NCBI GenBank assembly: GCA_037043235.1
Contig: JAWRVZ010000212.1
Location: 248,001 to 312,000 of the forward strand
DNA length: 64,000 nucleotides
From: Rhodeus uyekii
Taxonomy: Eukaryota; Chordata; Actinopteri; Cypriniformes; Acheilognathidae
Reading direction: 5' to 3'
Shown: positions 1 to 10,479 of the stretch, piece by piece
Numbering within the stretch: position 1 is the stretch's first letter
Layout of the letters: each line of letters opens with the position of its first letter
The notes under the pieces: generated by a model
Told to the model about the DNA's origin: nothing
Seen by the model: the letters and a program-made list of their open reading frames with translations, nothing else
Database searches by the model: none
Program-made: the position numbers and the translations under genes

Positions 1-210
1 TGTCACACCGCAGGACATAATTTGCCTGGCGCTGAGAAAAAAGCTTAATAAATTACATAATGAGGAAAAAAAATCTGCTAACTTCTAACAATTTCAAAAA
101 CAACAGTATTTGAACTTTACAAATGCATACAATTCTCAAGCAATTTAGAACTTTTTTTGAAAAAAATGTTGTTTCACCCTTATTTGTCATCTGCCCGTAA
201 ATAGCCCGTA

Positions 211-433
211 CCTGGGGAGGGATGCCATGCATCCAATTGTTCCAATCACACAGCTCATCATAAAAAGTTATGACGCAACACTCCGCCACTCTGGGTATGA
301 GAAAGTATTCGCAGAACTTCGACGCAAGTACTGGATTCTCCGCAGTACAGAAGCTGTTAAGTGCTTTCAACAATCATGTGTAGAGTGCCAAAAATGGAGA
401 AAAAAATACAGAAATCCCCAAAATGGGGATTAA
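211..433 (+). pseudogene. BEL/Pao integrase zinc-binding (H2C2) fragment
   Basis: The translation has the His/His...Cys/Cys pattern of a retrotransposon integrase N-terminal zinc domain: LRHSGYEKVFAELRRKYW is followed by CVECQKW. This is typical of fish BEL/Pao polyproteins. Everything upstream and downstream of the domain is missing. The same scrap, with an extra ~80-bp internal deletion, recurs at 13.94-14.03 kb next to the same flanking sequence, so both belong to one duplicated block. It is a dead fragment. Confidence 0.75.
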
Positions 434-505
434 AATACAAAATTATCAAAAATAACAATTTTGAAGAAAACATTTACCCAGCTTAAAGAAAGTTTCAGAG
501 TCAGT

Positions 506-1288
506 TGTAGGGACGATTTGGAAATCCATTGCCGCTTGTATATCGTCTTTTCTTTTTCTTATTTTTTACATATATTCTTTTCCTTTTCTTATTTGTACCT
601 ATATTCTTTTCTTTGTCTTATTTTAACATATTCTTTTCCTTTTTCTTATTTGAATGATTTGTAAAAAGTGATTTATAATCAAGTTAGGGATTTCTATTAG
701 TTAAATCCTTTCTTTACTTTTCTGTATTTTTCCATTGAGTAAGGATGAATATTGTCAACACTTCTCAACAGATAGAACATGTTATCAGAATGTTTTGGTA
801 GTCTTTCTGTTGATAGTTGGAGCCTGAGCCGAGTTCAGCCTTGGAGAAGCTGTGTATCTGTGTGTGCATTAATATGGTCAGTATTGGTGAGGGGATTAAC
901 TGGCACCATAAGGAGACGGAATTACTTGTTGTTCTCGACAAGCCACGTCACTAACCCGTCAACCATGTGATCAACGGAGATATGCTTCAGACTGTCTGCT
1001 CTTGTGTGGAAAATTACTAGTTTTGTTTATCTTTCTTTCTTTGCCAATCAGAATCATTTAAACGTCATCATTGATGTAGTTAGCACCCTCTGTTAGAGTA
1101 TAATTGCTGTAACAATGTTATTGTAAGTGGGGCGGCCTACGAACTCTTTGTGAGACCTGAAGTTTCTGCTGATGAAACTGCAAACTAAACTTCACTAAAA
1201 TTTCTTCTATTGACTGCACTTCTGACTCCTGGTCTTCATTCAACATATCTGGTCCTCGGGTCGGTCTTAACTGTAAATTCCCCATACA
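506..1288 (+). repeat. LTR-like repeat, family A (TGTAGGG...CCCATACA), copy 1
   Basis: About 783 bp, shared with 14.13-15.09 kb (+), 52.45-52.78 kb (partial, +) and 60.13-60.93 kb (-). The ends are TGTAGGG and CCCCATACA, a near-perfect inverted pair as expected for an LTR. The 60-kb copy has a clean 4-bp target duplication, which supports LTR identity; no clean duplication remains here. Short open frames inside are identical between copies only because the repeat is, and are not genes. Confidence 0.7.
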
Positions 1289-1419
1289 CTGGTCTCAAAC
1301 CTGATACCACAACTGTCTCTTGATACCCCCTATATCTAGAATTTTCTAACATGATATTAATGTGTCGTGTTTTGTGAGACCACGTCATCAGACCTGAAAG
1401 CACTGGACCTGAAGATGAT

Positions 1420-2360
1420 CTACTTACTGTGATTTTCTTCTTCATGTCTGTGTAGAGAAGCTGATGCAGTGCAGAGATCCTGTTTCTCTCCAGTGTGAAT
1501 CCTCTGATGTATTTTCAGGGATCCTGACCGACTGAATCTCTTGTCGCAGTGTGAACACTTGTATGGTTTCTCTCCAGTGTGAATCCTCTGATGTATTTTC
1601 AGGGATTCTGACCGACTGAATCTCTCGTCACAGTGTGAACACTTGTATGGTTTCTCTCCAGTGTGAATCCTCTCATGTATTTTCAGATTTCCTGAATGAC
1701 TGAATCTCTTGTCACAGTGTGAACACTTGTATGGTTTCTCTCCAGTGTGAATCCTCTTGTGTTTTTTCAGATTTCCTGATCGACTGAATCTCTTGTCACA
1801 GTGTGAACACCTGTATGGTTTCTCTCCAGTGTGAATCCTCTGGTGCACTTTCAAATGTCCAGCTGTAATAAAAGTCTTCTCACACTCAAAGCACATATAA
1901 TTTCTTACACTATTATGTACTTTCTGATGGTCTTTTAAACTTTGCAGCCATGAAAATTTATTTCCACACAAAGAGCATGAATGTGGTTTCTCCTGTGAAT
2001 GAACTGTCAGGTGATTCTTCAGGTGTGAAGCCCTCAAAAATGTTTTGCCACATTGATCACATTCATGCAGTTTCTCTCTAGTGTGGATGTTCATGTGTTT
2101 CTTAAGGGTTGATTGTTGACTAAAACTGTTCCCACATTGATCGCAGGTGAAGGGTTTCTCTCCAGTGTGAATTCTCATGTGAACCTTGAGACTCTGTTTC
2201 CCTGTGAAATTCTTTCCACACTGACGGCAGGTGAAAGATTTCTGGGATCTTTCTTTAGAAACTTTCTGTGGAGTTTGAGAACGACTCAAATGTTCTCTAA
2301 CAGTTTTGACATGTTTCTCCTCTTCACTCAGTTCTTCATTCTTCATTTCTTCAATCAAGT
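1420..2360 (-). CDS. C2H2 zinc-finger protein, ZNF gene 1 (main exon)
   Basis: The large last exon encodes an acidic leader (DLIEEMKNEELSEEEKH), a short basic linker, then nine canonical C2H2 fingers with TGEKP linkers. A tenth finger has collapsed to QDLCTASASLHRHEEENHSK and lacks its first Cys pair. The exon starts after a TTTTTACTTTCAG acceptor at 2361-2372, so the apparent Met at 2457 lies in the intron. The matching 25-nt first exon is not visible upstream, where paralogy with gene 2 ends near 2.49 kb and retroelement DNA follows. The gene may therefore be headless, or its first exon may lie farther away. Likely a nuclear DNA-binding repressor by family; target unknown. The stop lies inside a GTAAGTAG donor-like site. 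Confidence 0.8.
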
Positions 2361-2485
2361 CTGAAAGTAAAAATGTGTAATACTCAGTAAATTGTAAATA
2401 AAAAATTATAATTTTGATGCTTTTATTTATTTTTGACATTTTAGGCACAAATCCCATGATTCAATAGTAAGAACTATTAAATTAA

Positions 2486-2892
2486 TTAAATTGTTAAAAA
2501 GGCAAATAAGGATAAGAATAAAATGCCTTCTAATTAAACTCTTTTTCTTTGCCGAGACTGATCGACGCATATCACCCAGCACCAGCCAATCAGCATCTGC
2601 AGATCTACCTGCAAACGATCATCCCGCCCATGGCACATAGTGCAACGTTAAAAGTTGAGTCTGTTGGAGTGCTGTTGTGGAAGCTGAACTTTGCAATAAC
2701 ATATAATCAGTAGATTTTTTGTCTATTTAACTGGTGTTGTGCATCAATGCAAGTGCATCATCTGTGTAGCAAATGTAGTCAATTCGAGAACAGTCATATA
2801 TGTTTTTGTTGTTATAGTGTGCGTTAGCTTGTTAGGGAAACTTATTAATCGTTGATTCATATTGCTATTCTTCACACCCTTTCACAAAAACA
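2486..2892. other. unassigned stretch before the BEL/Pao element
   Basis: Paralogy with the ZNF gene 2 region stops here and recognisable BEL/Pao coding sequence begins near 2.89 kb. The interval could be the LTR or leader of that element, but no paired LTR could be matched in the window. No gene is seen. Confidence 0.3.
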
Positions 2893-3387
2893 ATGTCTGC
2901 ACTGGATCAACAGTATGGTCAACCACACCAACTTGCCTTGCAACAAATAAGCGGAACTTATGGATGGCCCAAATATCAGCAGCGGAGAAATAAAAACCTT
3001 CAGACTGTTTGCAATCAAAGTTTGTTCTCTTGTTGGCATGCTGGGGCAACTAGGAAGGACTGGCACCTTTGAATTGCAGTGCGGCTCACACATCTCCAGG
3101 TTATTGGGTAAATTACCCCATGATCTCAGATCAAGTTTCCGCCAGTTTGCACATCCATACCATGTGCCAACTCCAACTCTTTTAGATCTCTCTGATTGGT
3201 TGAAGAAATCCAAGTACAGGAGGACACTTCAAGGTTTGCAACCAGACAACGTAGAGGGCTCACTGCACGGACAAGAGAGATAATCAAAGACCACAAGTCT
3301 TCCCATAACAATGCTAACGTTCTATTCAGCACTGAGAAAGCGCTGCTTGACACCACAACATTATCGTTTACAGTGAAAGCTGTTTAA
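2893..3387 (+). pseudogene. BEL/Pao gag-like fragment
   Basis: The frames contain TFRLFAIKVCSLVGMLGQLG, ELQCGSHISRLLGKLPHDLR and, after a frameshift, IQVQEDTSRFATRQRRGL. I recognise these as the conserved gag-to-pol region of fish BEL/Pao polyproteins. At least two frame changes are present. Sequence between this part and RT is deleted, so no protease is visible. Confidence 0.65.
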
Positions 3388-3411
3388 AAGCCTTACTGCC
3401 TTACTGCTCAT

Positions 3412-4192
3412 TTCGATATCAGGGCCAAAGTCTCAACAAGCTGTTGCTCCCTGGACCAACATTGGGACAGTCTCTACTTGCTGTTTTACTTAGATTCCGG
3501 GAATTCTCCATTGCAGTCAGCAGCGACATACGTGGGATGTTCCACCAGATCAGGTTGCTCCCAGTAGACAGACCACTGCTACATTTTCTCAGGAGAGATC
3601 TTAAGGTCCAAGAACAACCTAATGTTTTTGAGTGGTAGGTCCTTCCCTTTGGGACAACCTACAGTCCATGTTGTGCAGTGTATGCCCTTCAAAAGCATGT
3701 CATTGATCACAACCAAACAGAAGAAGATATCAGGCATTCAGTCCTTGAAGTCCTTTTATGTTGACAATTGTCTACAAAGCTTCACAACAACAGAAGAAGC
3801 CAAAATATTTCTCACAGCCAAACAAATACTCAAGAATCTGTACTGGGACTGCTTTGGAACCATCAAACGGACACCATCTCCTACAGGTATCATCCCATAG
3901 AGAGTGCTGAGACCACTATGCGCAACATCTACAGGACGCTGGCCAGTCGATATGATCCCCTGGGCTACCTCATTCCATATACCACCAGGGCTAAGCTCAT
4001 AGTCCAACGCCTGTGGGAAAAGAAAAGGGACAGGGATGATCCAAACCTTCCTCCTGATCTAATACAGACTTGGACAGAGTAGTCGGCAGAGTTACCTTCT
4101 CTACCACACATTTCCTTTCCAAGGTCTTACAACAGTCCAGCCAAAGATAAAGCAACAAGTCAGCGAGACATACACATCTTTTGTGATGCCTC
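3412..4192 (+). pseudogene. BEL/Pao reverse transcriptase fragment
   Basis: RT motifs are readable across frames: LLPGPTLGQSLLAVLLRFRE, SDIRGMFHQIRLLP, VLPFGTTYSPCCAVYALQ and the catalytic-type FYVDNCLQS. The thumb/connection follows (TLASRYDPLGYLIPYTTRAK). A stop after NVFEW and several frameshifts make it non-functional. The end of this piece is the start of RNase H (HIFCDAS), cut by an inserted LTR. Confidence 0.8.
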
Positions 4193-5036
4193 TGTTACGC
4201 GCCCCTCCCACTTTTAGGTCTAGGAGTCTTTTTTTAGAGGGAACGTAACCAATTGTTGGAGAGAGAGAAGAGACTTCCGTCTCCGGGTCCCAAGGCAAAA
4301 TCACAGAAACCACTTCAAAAATGAAATAAATAAATGTTTATTAACATTATAGTGGAACAACATAAACAACCAAGTCTTCAGGAGGGGAGAGGCCAACACA
4401 ACAAACAGAACAGGGTTCTTTCTAGGATTTTTGTAGGCTAACTTACCTACCGAAACTTAAAGAAAAGGAAAGAAAAGACAAACAATAACCTAGCTCCCTC
4501 GCTAACCAAACCCAGGAGAAAACGTGGTTAAAAAGAAAATGAAGCATCCACCTCCCTACAAAAAGTTCCCACTTAAATCTCAAAGAAAGGGATAACTGAC
4601 CGACAGTAATGAACTCACAAAAACAAACAAACAAAAAAAAGATGAAAACTCAGGCGTTTCTGACACTAGTACCACACAGGTTAAACACAGAGCTTAGAGC
4701 TAAAGATGATAAAAAGATGATACACACGTAACACTTGAAACAATTCAGATTGTAGCTCCACTACTACAATACTCAGACCACACATGCACATTGGGACCAG
4801 AAGATGGCCGTCTCTCTTGCAGAGGAAAGCCTCAGTCTCTCTCTCTGGGCTGGTCTTTACTGGGTTCTTTTATGCTCCACTCAATGAAGTACAACAGGCA
4901 TCAGGTGGCACTCATCAGCCTTTTAGGGAGACACAGTAGGCGGAGCAAGAACCTAGAACACAACATTCACAGAAAAACAGTATACACTTCACACAATTTA
5001 AATAATATAAACACTTGCGTCCTCAGGGACGTAACA
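4193..5036. repeat. solo LTR inserted in BEL/Pao RNase H
   Basis: An 844-bp insert with TGTTACG...CGTAACA ends, flanked by a perfect 4-bp target duplication CCTC (4189-4192 and 5037-5040). It splits the HIFCDAS / SERAYGSVAYLRTE codons of the host RNase H. The terminal sequences resemble Ty3/gypsy-type fish LTRs. Strand is uncertain. Short open frames within are not convincing genes. Confidence 0.75.
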
Positions 5037-5799
5037 CCTCTGAACGGGCATATGGTTCAGTTGCGTACTTAAGGACAGAAGTCCATACAGCAGTCCATAC
5101 CCCGTCTAGAACTCTGTGCTGCACTAACTGGTCAATGTTGTACATGCTGAATTAACCTTACCTATTCATCACATCACATTATGGACTGACTCAACCACAG
5201 TCCTTACCTGGCTCAAATCAGAGTCTTGTAGATTCAAGGTCTCTGTCGGCACCCGGGTGGATTCAAGATCTTACAGATCACCACACTTGGAGGTTCGTGT
5301 CATCCTCCAGTAACCCGGCTGATGACATCGTGCGGGGACAGACCTTGAATGAGCTTGACCCAGACAGCCGCTGGCATCAGGGACCATTATTCTTAAAAAA
5401 AAACTCTCCCAGTTTATGGCCCGAAATGCCAAATTCTTTGGAGGAAAATGGAGATGAGTTGCGAAAGACAGGTCTGTGCACACCTGCATGCTTCATAAAC
5501 AGTACCTCAATTCCTGAACTTAATCATTACAAAACTTTCCAAGAGTTGATCGAGTCCACGGCCCCTCACGGGGCGGCTACGGGCAGCCTGATAGCCAGTG
5601 CCTACAGAGGTGCTGAAGTTACTCTTCTATGAAAATCTCAACAACATTCCTTCCCCAAAGAGCTTTAACAATTAAGGGATGGTAAACCAGTCACTCATAA
5701 CAGTCGCTTAAAAGCCTTAGCACCTGAACTTGACGGTGAGACCCAGCTAATTTGAGTTGGAGGTCGTCTACGTATATAGCCCGTACCTGGGGCGGGATG
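5037..5799 (+). pseudogene. BEL/Pao RNase H and pre-integrase fragment
   Basis: It continues the reading interrupted at 4192: SERAYGSVAYLRTE, then the SSSNPADDIVRGQTLNEL motif usual just after RNase H in fish BEL/Pao. It ends at the GATG target site of the retrovirus. Stops and frame changes are present. Confidence 0.7.
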
Positions 5800-6142
5800 T
5801 GTTGAAGTGTTTATTGCACGAATAATAAGTATTTTATCATAATTCAACTGTATGATTATACACCATTATTTTAGAAAGTGCTGTTGGGGGTTGAAGCCAT
5901 ATATGGACATAGAGTGCTGAATTCAGGCCAATTGGACAATGTATGGAGAAAAATAAACAATAACGTAACATGTTTAGAATGTCTAGGAACTAGGTATATA
6001 ATGGAAGATTTCCCTTTCTCGTGAGGAGATCTGCAGATCGACTCGGTTTTGTTTGAAAGAATAAAACCTATATTCTGGCATCAAAGACCTTTGAGAAGTG
6101 TTATTTGTCTGAAGAGAAAACTACAACACTTGATCCACAACA
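5800..6142 (+). repeat. ERV 5' LTR (family B, TGTTGAAG...CACAACA)
   Basis: 343 bp, nearly identical to the 373-bp 3' LTR but lacking about 24 bp (ATCTGTATGATGATATTC...) and a 7-bp GGGTTGG repeat unit. It contains an AATAAA signal near 6060. Other copies of the family occur at 54.10-55.72 kb and, reversed and diverged, at 44.48-44.88 kb. Confidence 0.9.
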
Positions 6143-6144
6143 TT

Positions 6145-6163
6145 TGGCGACCACGAAGGGACT
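6145..6163 (+). promoter_or_regulatory. ERV primer-binding site, Arg-tRNA (UCG) type
   Basis: TGGCGACCACGAAGGGACT lies two bases after the 5' LTR. Its complement matches, from my knowledge of vertebrate tRNAs, the 3' end of tRNA-Arg(UCG) plus CCA. A search against tRNA genes would confirm the isoacceptor. Confidence 0.7.
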
Positions 6164-6283
6164 GGCTTTGGAGCTTCAGAGATGTTCGATCCACGACGGG
6201 GCTTTTCTGAGCGACCAACACAAACTACTGGCCAGGTAAGCAGATTTTGCTTTCACTTTGTGTTGATCGCACAGTTGGCCTGG

Positions 6284-6299
6284 GAGTGGCGAGCCACTC
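6284..6299 (+). other. perfect hairpin in ERV leader
   Basis: GAGTGGCGAGCCACTC is a 7-bp perfect stem with a 2-nt loop (or 6 bp with a CGAG loop), about 140 nt downstream of the LTR. The position suits a dimerisation or packaging stem-loop, but that is inference. Confidence 0.4.
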
Positions 6300-6430
6300 T
6301 ATAAAGCTTCTCCAAATTAAAGAACTAATTAGAACTAAAAGGGTCTTTGAATCCAGAATAATTGTATGTATGTTTGTTAGATCTGTGTTTACTGAACCAG
6401 TAATGCATGCGCACAGACATCAGGGTATAA

Positions 6431-6995
6431 TACCGCTTCGGGTACCTTAAGGGTTAACGCGAAGGACTGCTTTATAACTGATTAATTGTTTTATGTTTGT
6501 GTTTCTGGTCGCAATACCGCTCATAATCTAATATATTATATAGTGAGGTCCGCATAGGCGAAGAAACTGACGGATTTGATTAAGATTTCGCAGATATCGC
6601 TTTATTACGACCAGAGAATCGTGCACAGCTCTGATTACGAATAAAGGCAGAATAAGCGATTTAAATTAATAGAAATTCTCTTACGTAATACCGCTTCGTT
6701 ACGTACGCACGAAGGGCTGCACTAGACGGAGAGAATTAAATTAAATCCATTTATGGTTACCGGTCTATTTCGATAGAAGCTGCTCGGATAAAAGGTGAAA
6801 TGAATCGGGAAAACTAAACATTACCAGTAAATTAAAGTTCCTGTGATTACCGCTTCAATTAATTTTGAAGGTCTGCTTGGACAGGTGTTGTCTTAATTGG
6901 TTGAATTGATTAATCGGAATTAAACCCTACGTTTGTAGGTAAAAGTCTTACGGTTACCACTCGTGCACACTGATCACGTGACGAGGCTCGCTCGG
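6431..6995 (+). repeat. seven-unit hairpin repeat in ERV leader
   Basis: Units begin with TACCGC, TATCGC, TACCGG or TACCAC at 6431, 6515, 6595, 6689, 6758, 6848 and 6955, spaced 69-107 nt apart. In six of them a short stem follows and closes before an AGGnCTGC-like box. The stem sequences differ but keep pairing: CTTCG/CGAAG, CTCA/TGAG, CTTCGT/ACGAAG, TCTAT/ATAGA around TTCG, CTTCAA/TTGAAG, CTCGT/ACGAG. The third unit is degenerate. This looks like a diverged tandem array kept for RNA structure. Confidence 0.55.
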
Positions 6996-8338
6996 GTAAG
7001 CAAAATTTGGTATTGTTATTGTGTTGTTAGTAATTTAATTGTTAATAAAAGAAAGTGTTTTGACTTGGTGAGGAGCAGAGAGCAGAGACGCTCTCTGTGT
7101 GTGTGTGTGTATTTGGACTCTGAGTGTGTGGGCTGTAAAAACATAAGCCCTTCTCGCTTGACCGTGACCCCCTCTCCCCCTCTGACTGAGGTGGGGGCTT
7201 CGCTGGCCATCCGAGGAGAGTTAGAGTATGCTTGTATGAACTCTCTTGGGACGAATCAAATGAGCCCAAGGAGACGCATGAACAGAATGCATGAATGTAG
7301 TCTTTGGGACGGACTTTATGAGCCCAGAAGATGTGTGAAAGCAAATAAAGGATTTTTGTGAAAGTTGTGTATGTGCGAGTGAGAGAGCCATTGTTCAGAA
7401 AACAGCCTTGTAAGTTACACTAAAAGAAGGCAGAAGAATACTTGGAGTCTTAGACTGATGGTAAAATAATTGTCAACTACGTTCATACAAAATAAAACAA
7501 ATAATAACAGTGAAAAGGAAATCTGTTAGTTTGTTAAGGTAAGAATAAGGAAAAATCTTGCTCTTGCAAAAGAATATTTGAAAATTATGAGAAATAGTTT
7601 CCTTAAAAGTATGGATAAAAGATAAATTATGACCACTCAAGTAGAATAATTAGGAAAAAAGTAGCAATTATGAAGTGATAGAAAAGAAAAGAAAAAAAGT
7701 CAAGCACATAAATAGAGAACCGATAAATACAGGAGGATAAAGTTTGAGATACAGGAGAAGTAAAGACAATAAGAAAAAAAAATGCACATGCTTAAAATTT
7801 TACATCTTATTAGAAGGTGTTTAAGAGTTGTATCTCATTATCCCTGGAGGCAGTGTGTAAAGTGATTCATGGCAGTATAATAACTTGTGCAGTGTTGAAT
7901 GAGAGTGAGATTGGGTGACCAAATGAAGAGAAAAATAGTTGAAAGGGAATTCTCTGATGATGGTGAGGAAAACTTTATTCACCACCACTAGATTATTTTG
8001 AACACTGCATGTAAAAAACTGAACAAAAATTATTATTATTATTTACGATAGGGAAAATTATTTATTGTATAATACTCTGATAACTGAAGGTAGATTATTG
8101 CTGCATAATGCAAAGAAGAAATGGCTTGCTTTTTTTCCTGCAACGAAGAACTTGCTTCAATAAAAAGAGAATGGGGGAACTGCTGTTCACCAGTGATATT
8201 TTTGTATAAAGGAATTATTGGAAGAAAAAGAAAGGTTAAAGAAGTGGAATTAAGATAAAGAGCTGATTGCTCTGACAGAATTTTGTTTGGAGTTTTTGAA
8301 AGTTCAATTTGATTCATGCGGATCTCTTGAGTGTTCAA
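6996..8338 (+). other. ERV leader/gag region without recognisable frame
   Basis: Purine- and A-rich retroviral sequence with a short (TG)n run near 7100. Open frames are short, and none has features of gag that I can defend. It is part of the ERV interior. Confidence 0.4.
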
Positions 8339-8805
8339 ATTTCAGATGCTTCTGGAATTCTGCCTTGATGAGAGGAAGCAACAAAGTGAGAAGGCAAAGA
8401 CATGTCTGCAGAGAGAAGAAGAGAGAGTGGGTGATGGGCTTCAAGCCCCTCCCTGAAGAATTCAACACTGTCTGAGAGGACAACATGGAAAAAAGACTGA
8501 TCATTGCAGGAGAAGGTGAAACTTTCACTTGAAACTTTTCCTGAGGGCAATGAGAACATTGTGAGATACAAAACTGTGGCAAGATACATGAAAAGCTACA
8601 GCTAAGAGAAACGGAGGAAGAACAACAGGAAGGAGCAGAGATGGTATTCCACTCCACAACATCAGGCATTTGAGCGACAGCACAGCCTGACGAAACATGC
8701 AGAGCAAGAGCCAAACATCTACAACAGACGGATGATCCAAGCAGAAGAACTGACTCCACAAGGCACAGGTGTGGCATCTACAGTGATCACAAGAGAGACC
8801 GCTTC
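8339..8805 (+). pseudogene. possible gag remnant
   Basis: A charged helical stretch (CLDERKQQSEKAKTCLQREE) resembles the coiled region late in gamma-type gag. A little downstream, near 8770, a CGIYSDHKRDR segment is reminiscent of a nucleocapsid zinc knuckle lacking some Cys residues. Stops interrupt the frame. The assignment rests on position and composition only. Confidence 0.3.
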
Positions 8806-10479
8806 AAATTTAGTTAATTATCATATTAACTTAATTTATTCTGATTATTCGCTGGTCTCATAGCAGTTCTTTGTATTCTCTGATAAACTAACCTTTCTGC
8901 TTTTCAGTAGGAACCAATCCAGCCCAATATTAAAAGAGAAGAGACAAAAGGAAATTCACTGAGAGACAGAAGTGGGTGCTCAACTCACCAAACAGTTCAC
9001 ACTGAGGCTGGATTTGGTATAGTGAGGGTTTAGATGACATTAAACACTTAGGGCTAAAGACATTATAGTATTATATTTCTGACAAAGAAAAGATTGTTAC
9101 AAGATCTTCATAAGAAGAAGTATGGTTAGAAAAATGCCTTTACTGGTCACTCCATCTTGTTTAATGGTAATTTTCTAGAACTAGATAAATGAATAAAATA
9201 ATAAATAACTAAATTCCAAATTCATGAAATCAGGAATGCTGTCATCGCTGGGGTAATGAGATGGAAATGTTGTTCCATGGATCCATGATTATGTAGAGAT
9301 CTTCAATTTTATTATTCAAAAAATAGAATAAGCTCATGACAAGCAAAAAAAATAATAGGAAAAATCTTAATTAGATGAATAATAAATTGTATGAGAAAAA
9401 TTCACTATGCTTAGGCCTACAATTGTAAATTATGAGAAAGCAGAAAAAGAGAAAAAGAAAGGTTTGTTGAAGTCTAAAATGAAGTGTAGTGCCTAGATTC
9501 AGAGATGTTTGACAAATTGTGTTTGGACCTAAACTTGTGTGTTTCCCATTTAGATTGAAACCTGGGGAGCAGAATCAAAGAGGACATGAGGGAAAGTGTG
9601 AGTATGGATGAGTATGAATGGAGTGAGAGATGGTGTCTGAAAAGACACTAAGGCAAATCAAACATTTTGCCAAAACAGCTGTATTTCAATTTTGAATATG
9701 TGGGCCCACAGGGCAAATTATGCCCAAGTAAAATAATGACCATGGATGAATTGGATTAAGATTCCTGGTCAAAACCTAGGTCAATATTGTTGTGGCAGAA
9801 AGAAACAAAAGTGCCACATTTGCGCAGCGAATAACTTTTATTTTTCCTTTACAGAATATCATGAAGGAGCTGATTTTGTGTTAAAAGTGTCAAATGTTGC
9901 CTTATAACTATTAACTTGAACAAAGTGGGTTGAGTGCTTTCAAAAAAACTTAAGAAATTATGAGATGATAGTGAGACTTTAGACAATGAAGTAACTAAGT
10001 TGAATTTTCTAATTGTAAAGGATAAAAGGGCAAATTTATTGTTGAAAAAATGTAAATCACTAAACTGTGAGAAAGATAATATAAGGGGTAACAAGGGATT
10101 AAACTCTGCTGGTAAGAAAGCAGAAGAGCCTCAAAAAGGGATCAGGACAGCATTCAGCCCACATGAACTTTCCACAGGTCACTAAGAAGGGCAATGAGCC
10201 AGATGAGCAGAGGTTATCACTAACAAAAATAGTTAAAATCTCATTCACAGGTGACACCAGTTCAACTCCAGAAAAGTGTTCCAGGATGGTAAAAAAATAA
10301 GGACCAATGAGTGTGTGCTGATCTCAAAGGAGGATCGTGAATTGATCAGCAGAAGTGACACTTGAACCATTGCCTTAAAATCAACTAAAAGCTATTCTGA
10401 ACATCGTCATTTAAGATGCGCATGGTTTTGACCATTGCGCAAGGGGGGAGATAATAAAGAAAATAAAAGACCAAGGATA
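8806..10479 (+). other. ERV interior, pol region deleted or unreadable
   Basis: About 1.7 kb between the gag-like part and integrase, far too short for protease, RT and RNase H together. No YxDD box or protease motif is seen in any plus frame. AT-rich with many stops. Confidence 0.4.

Larger units (their letters stand above)
2893..5799 (+). mobile_element. BEL/Pao retrotransposon, decayed and interrupted
   Basis: In order along the plus strand there is a gag-like region, reverse transcriptase, RNase H and the region before integrase. All are broken by stops, frameshifts and an internal deletion between gag and RT. A solo LTR (4193-5036) interrupts the RNase H part. An endogenous retrovirus (5800-13935) separates this piece from the short integrase scrap at 13936-14034, where reading resumes. 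A related integrase fragment sits at 24.9-25.9 kb. Confidence 0.8.

Noticed and set aside
779..970. 63-residue open frame identical at 14409-14600
   Set aside because: Both lie in copies of the family A LTR; identity reflects repeat copying, and the frame is lost in the 60-kb copy.
6963..7361. 132-residue open frame in the ERV leader
   Set aside because: Cys-rich and low-complexity around a (TG)n run, no retroviral motif.
8304..8777. 157-residue minus-strand open frame
   Set aside because: Antisense to the gag-like charged stretch; composition is that of its complement.
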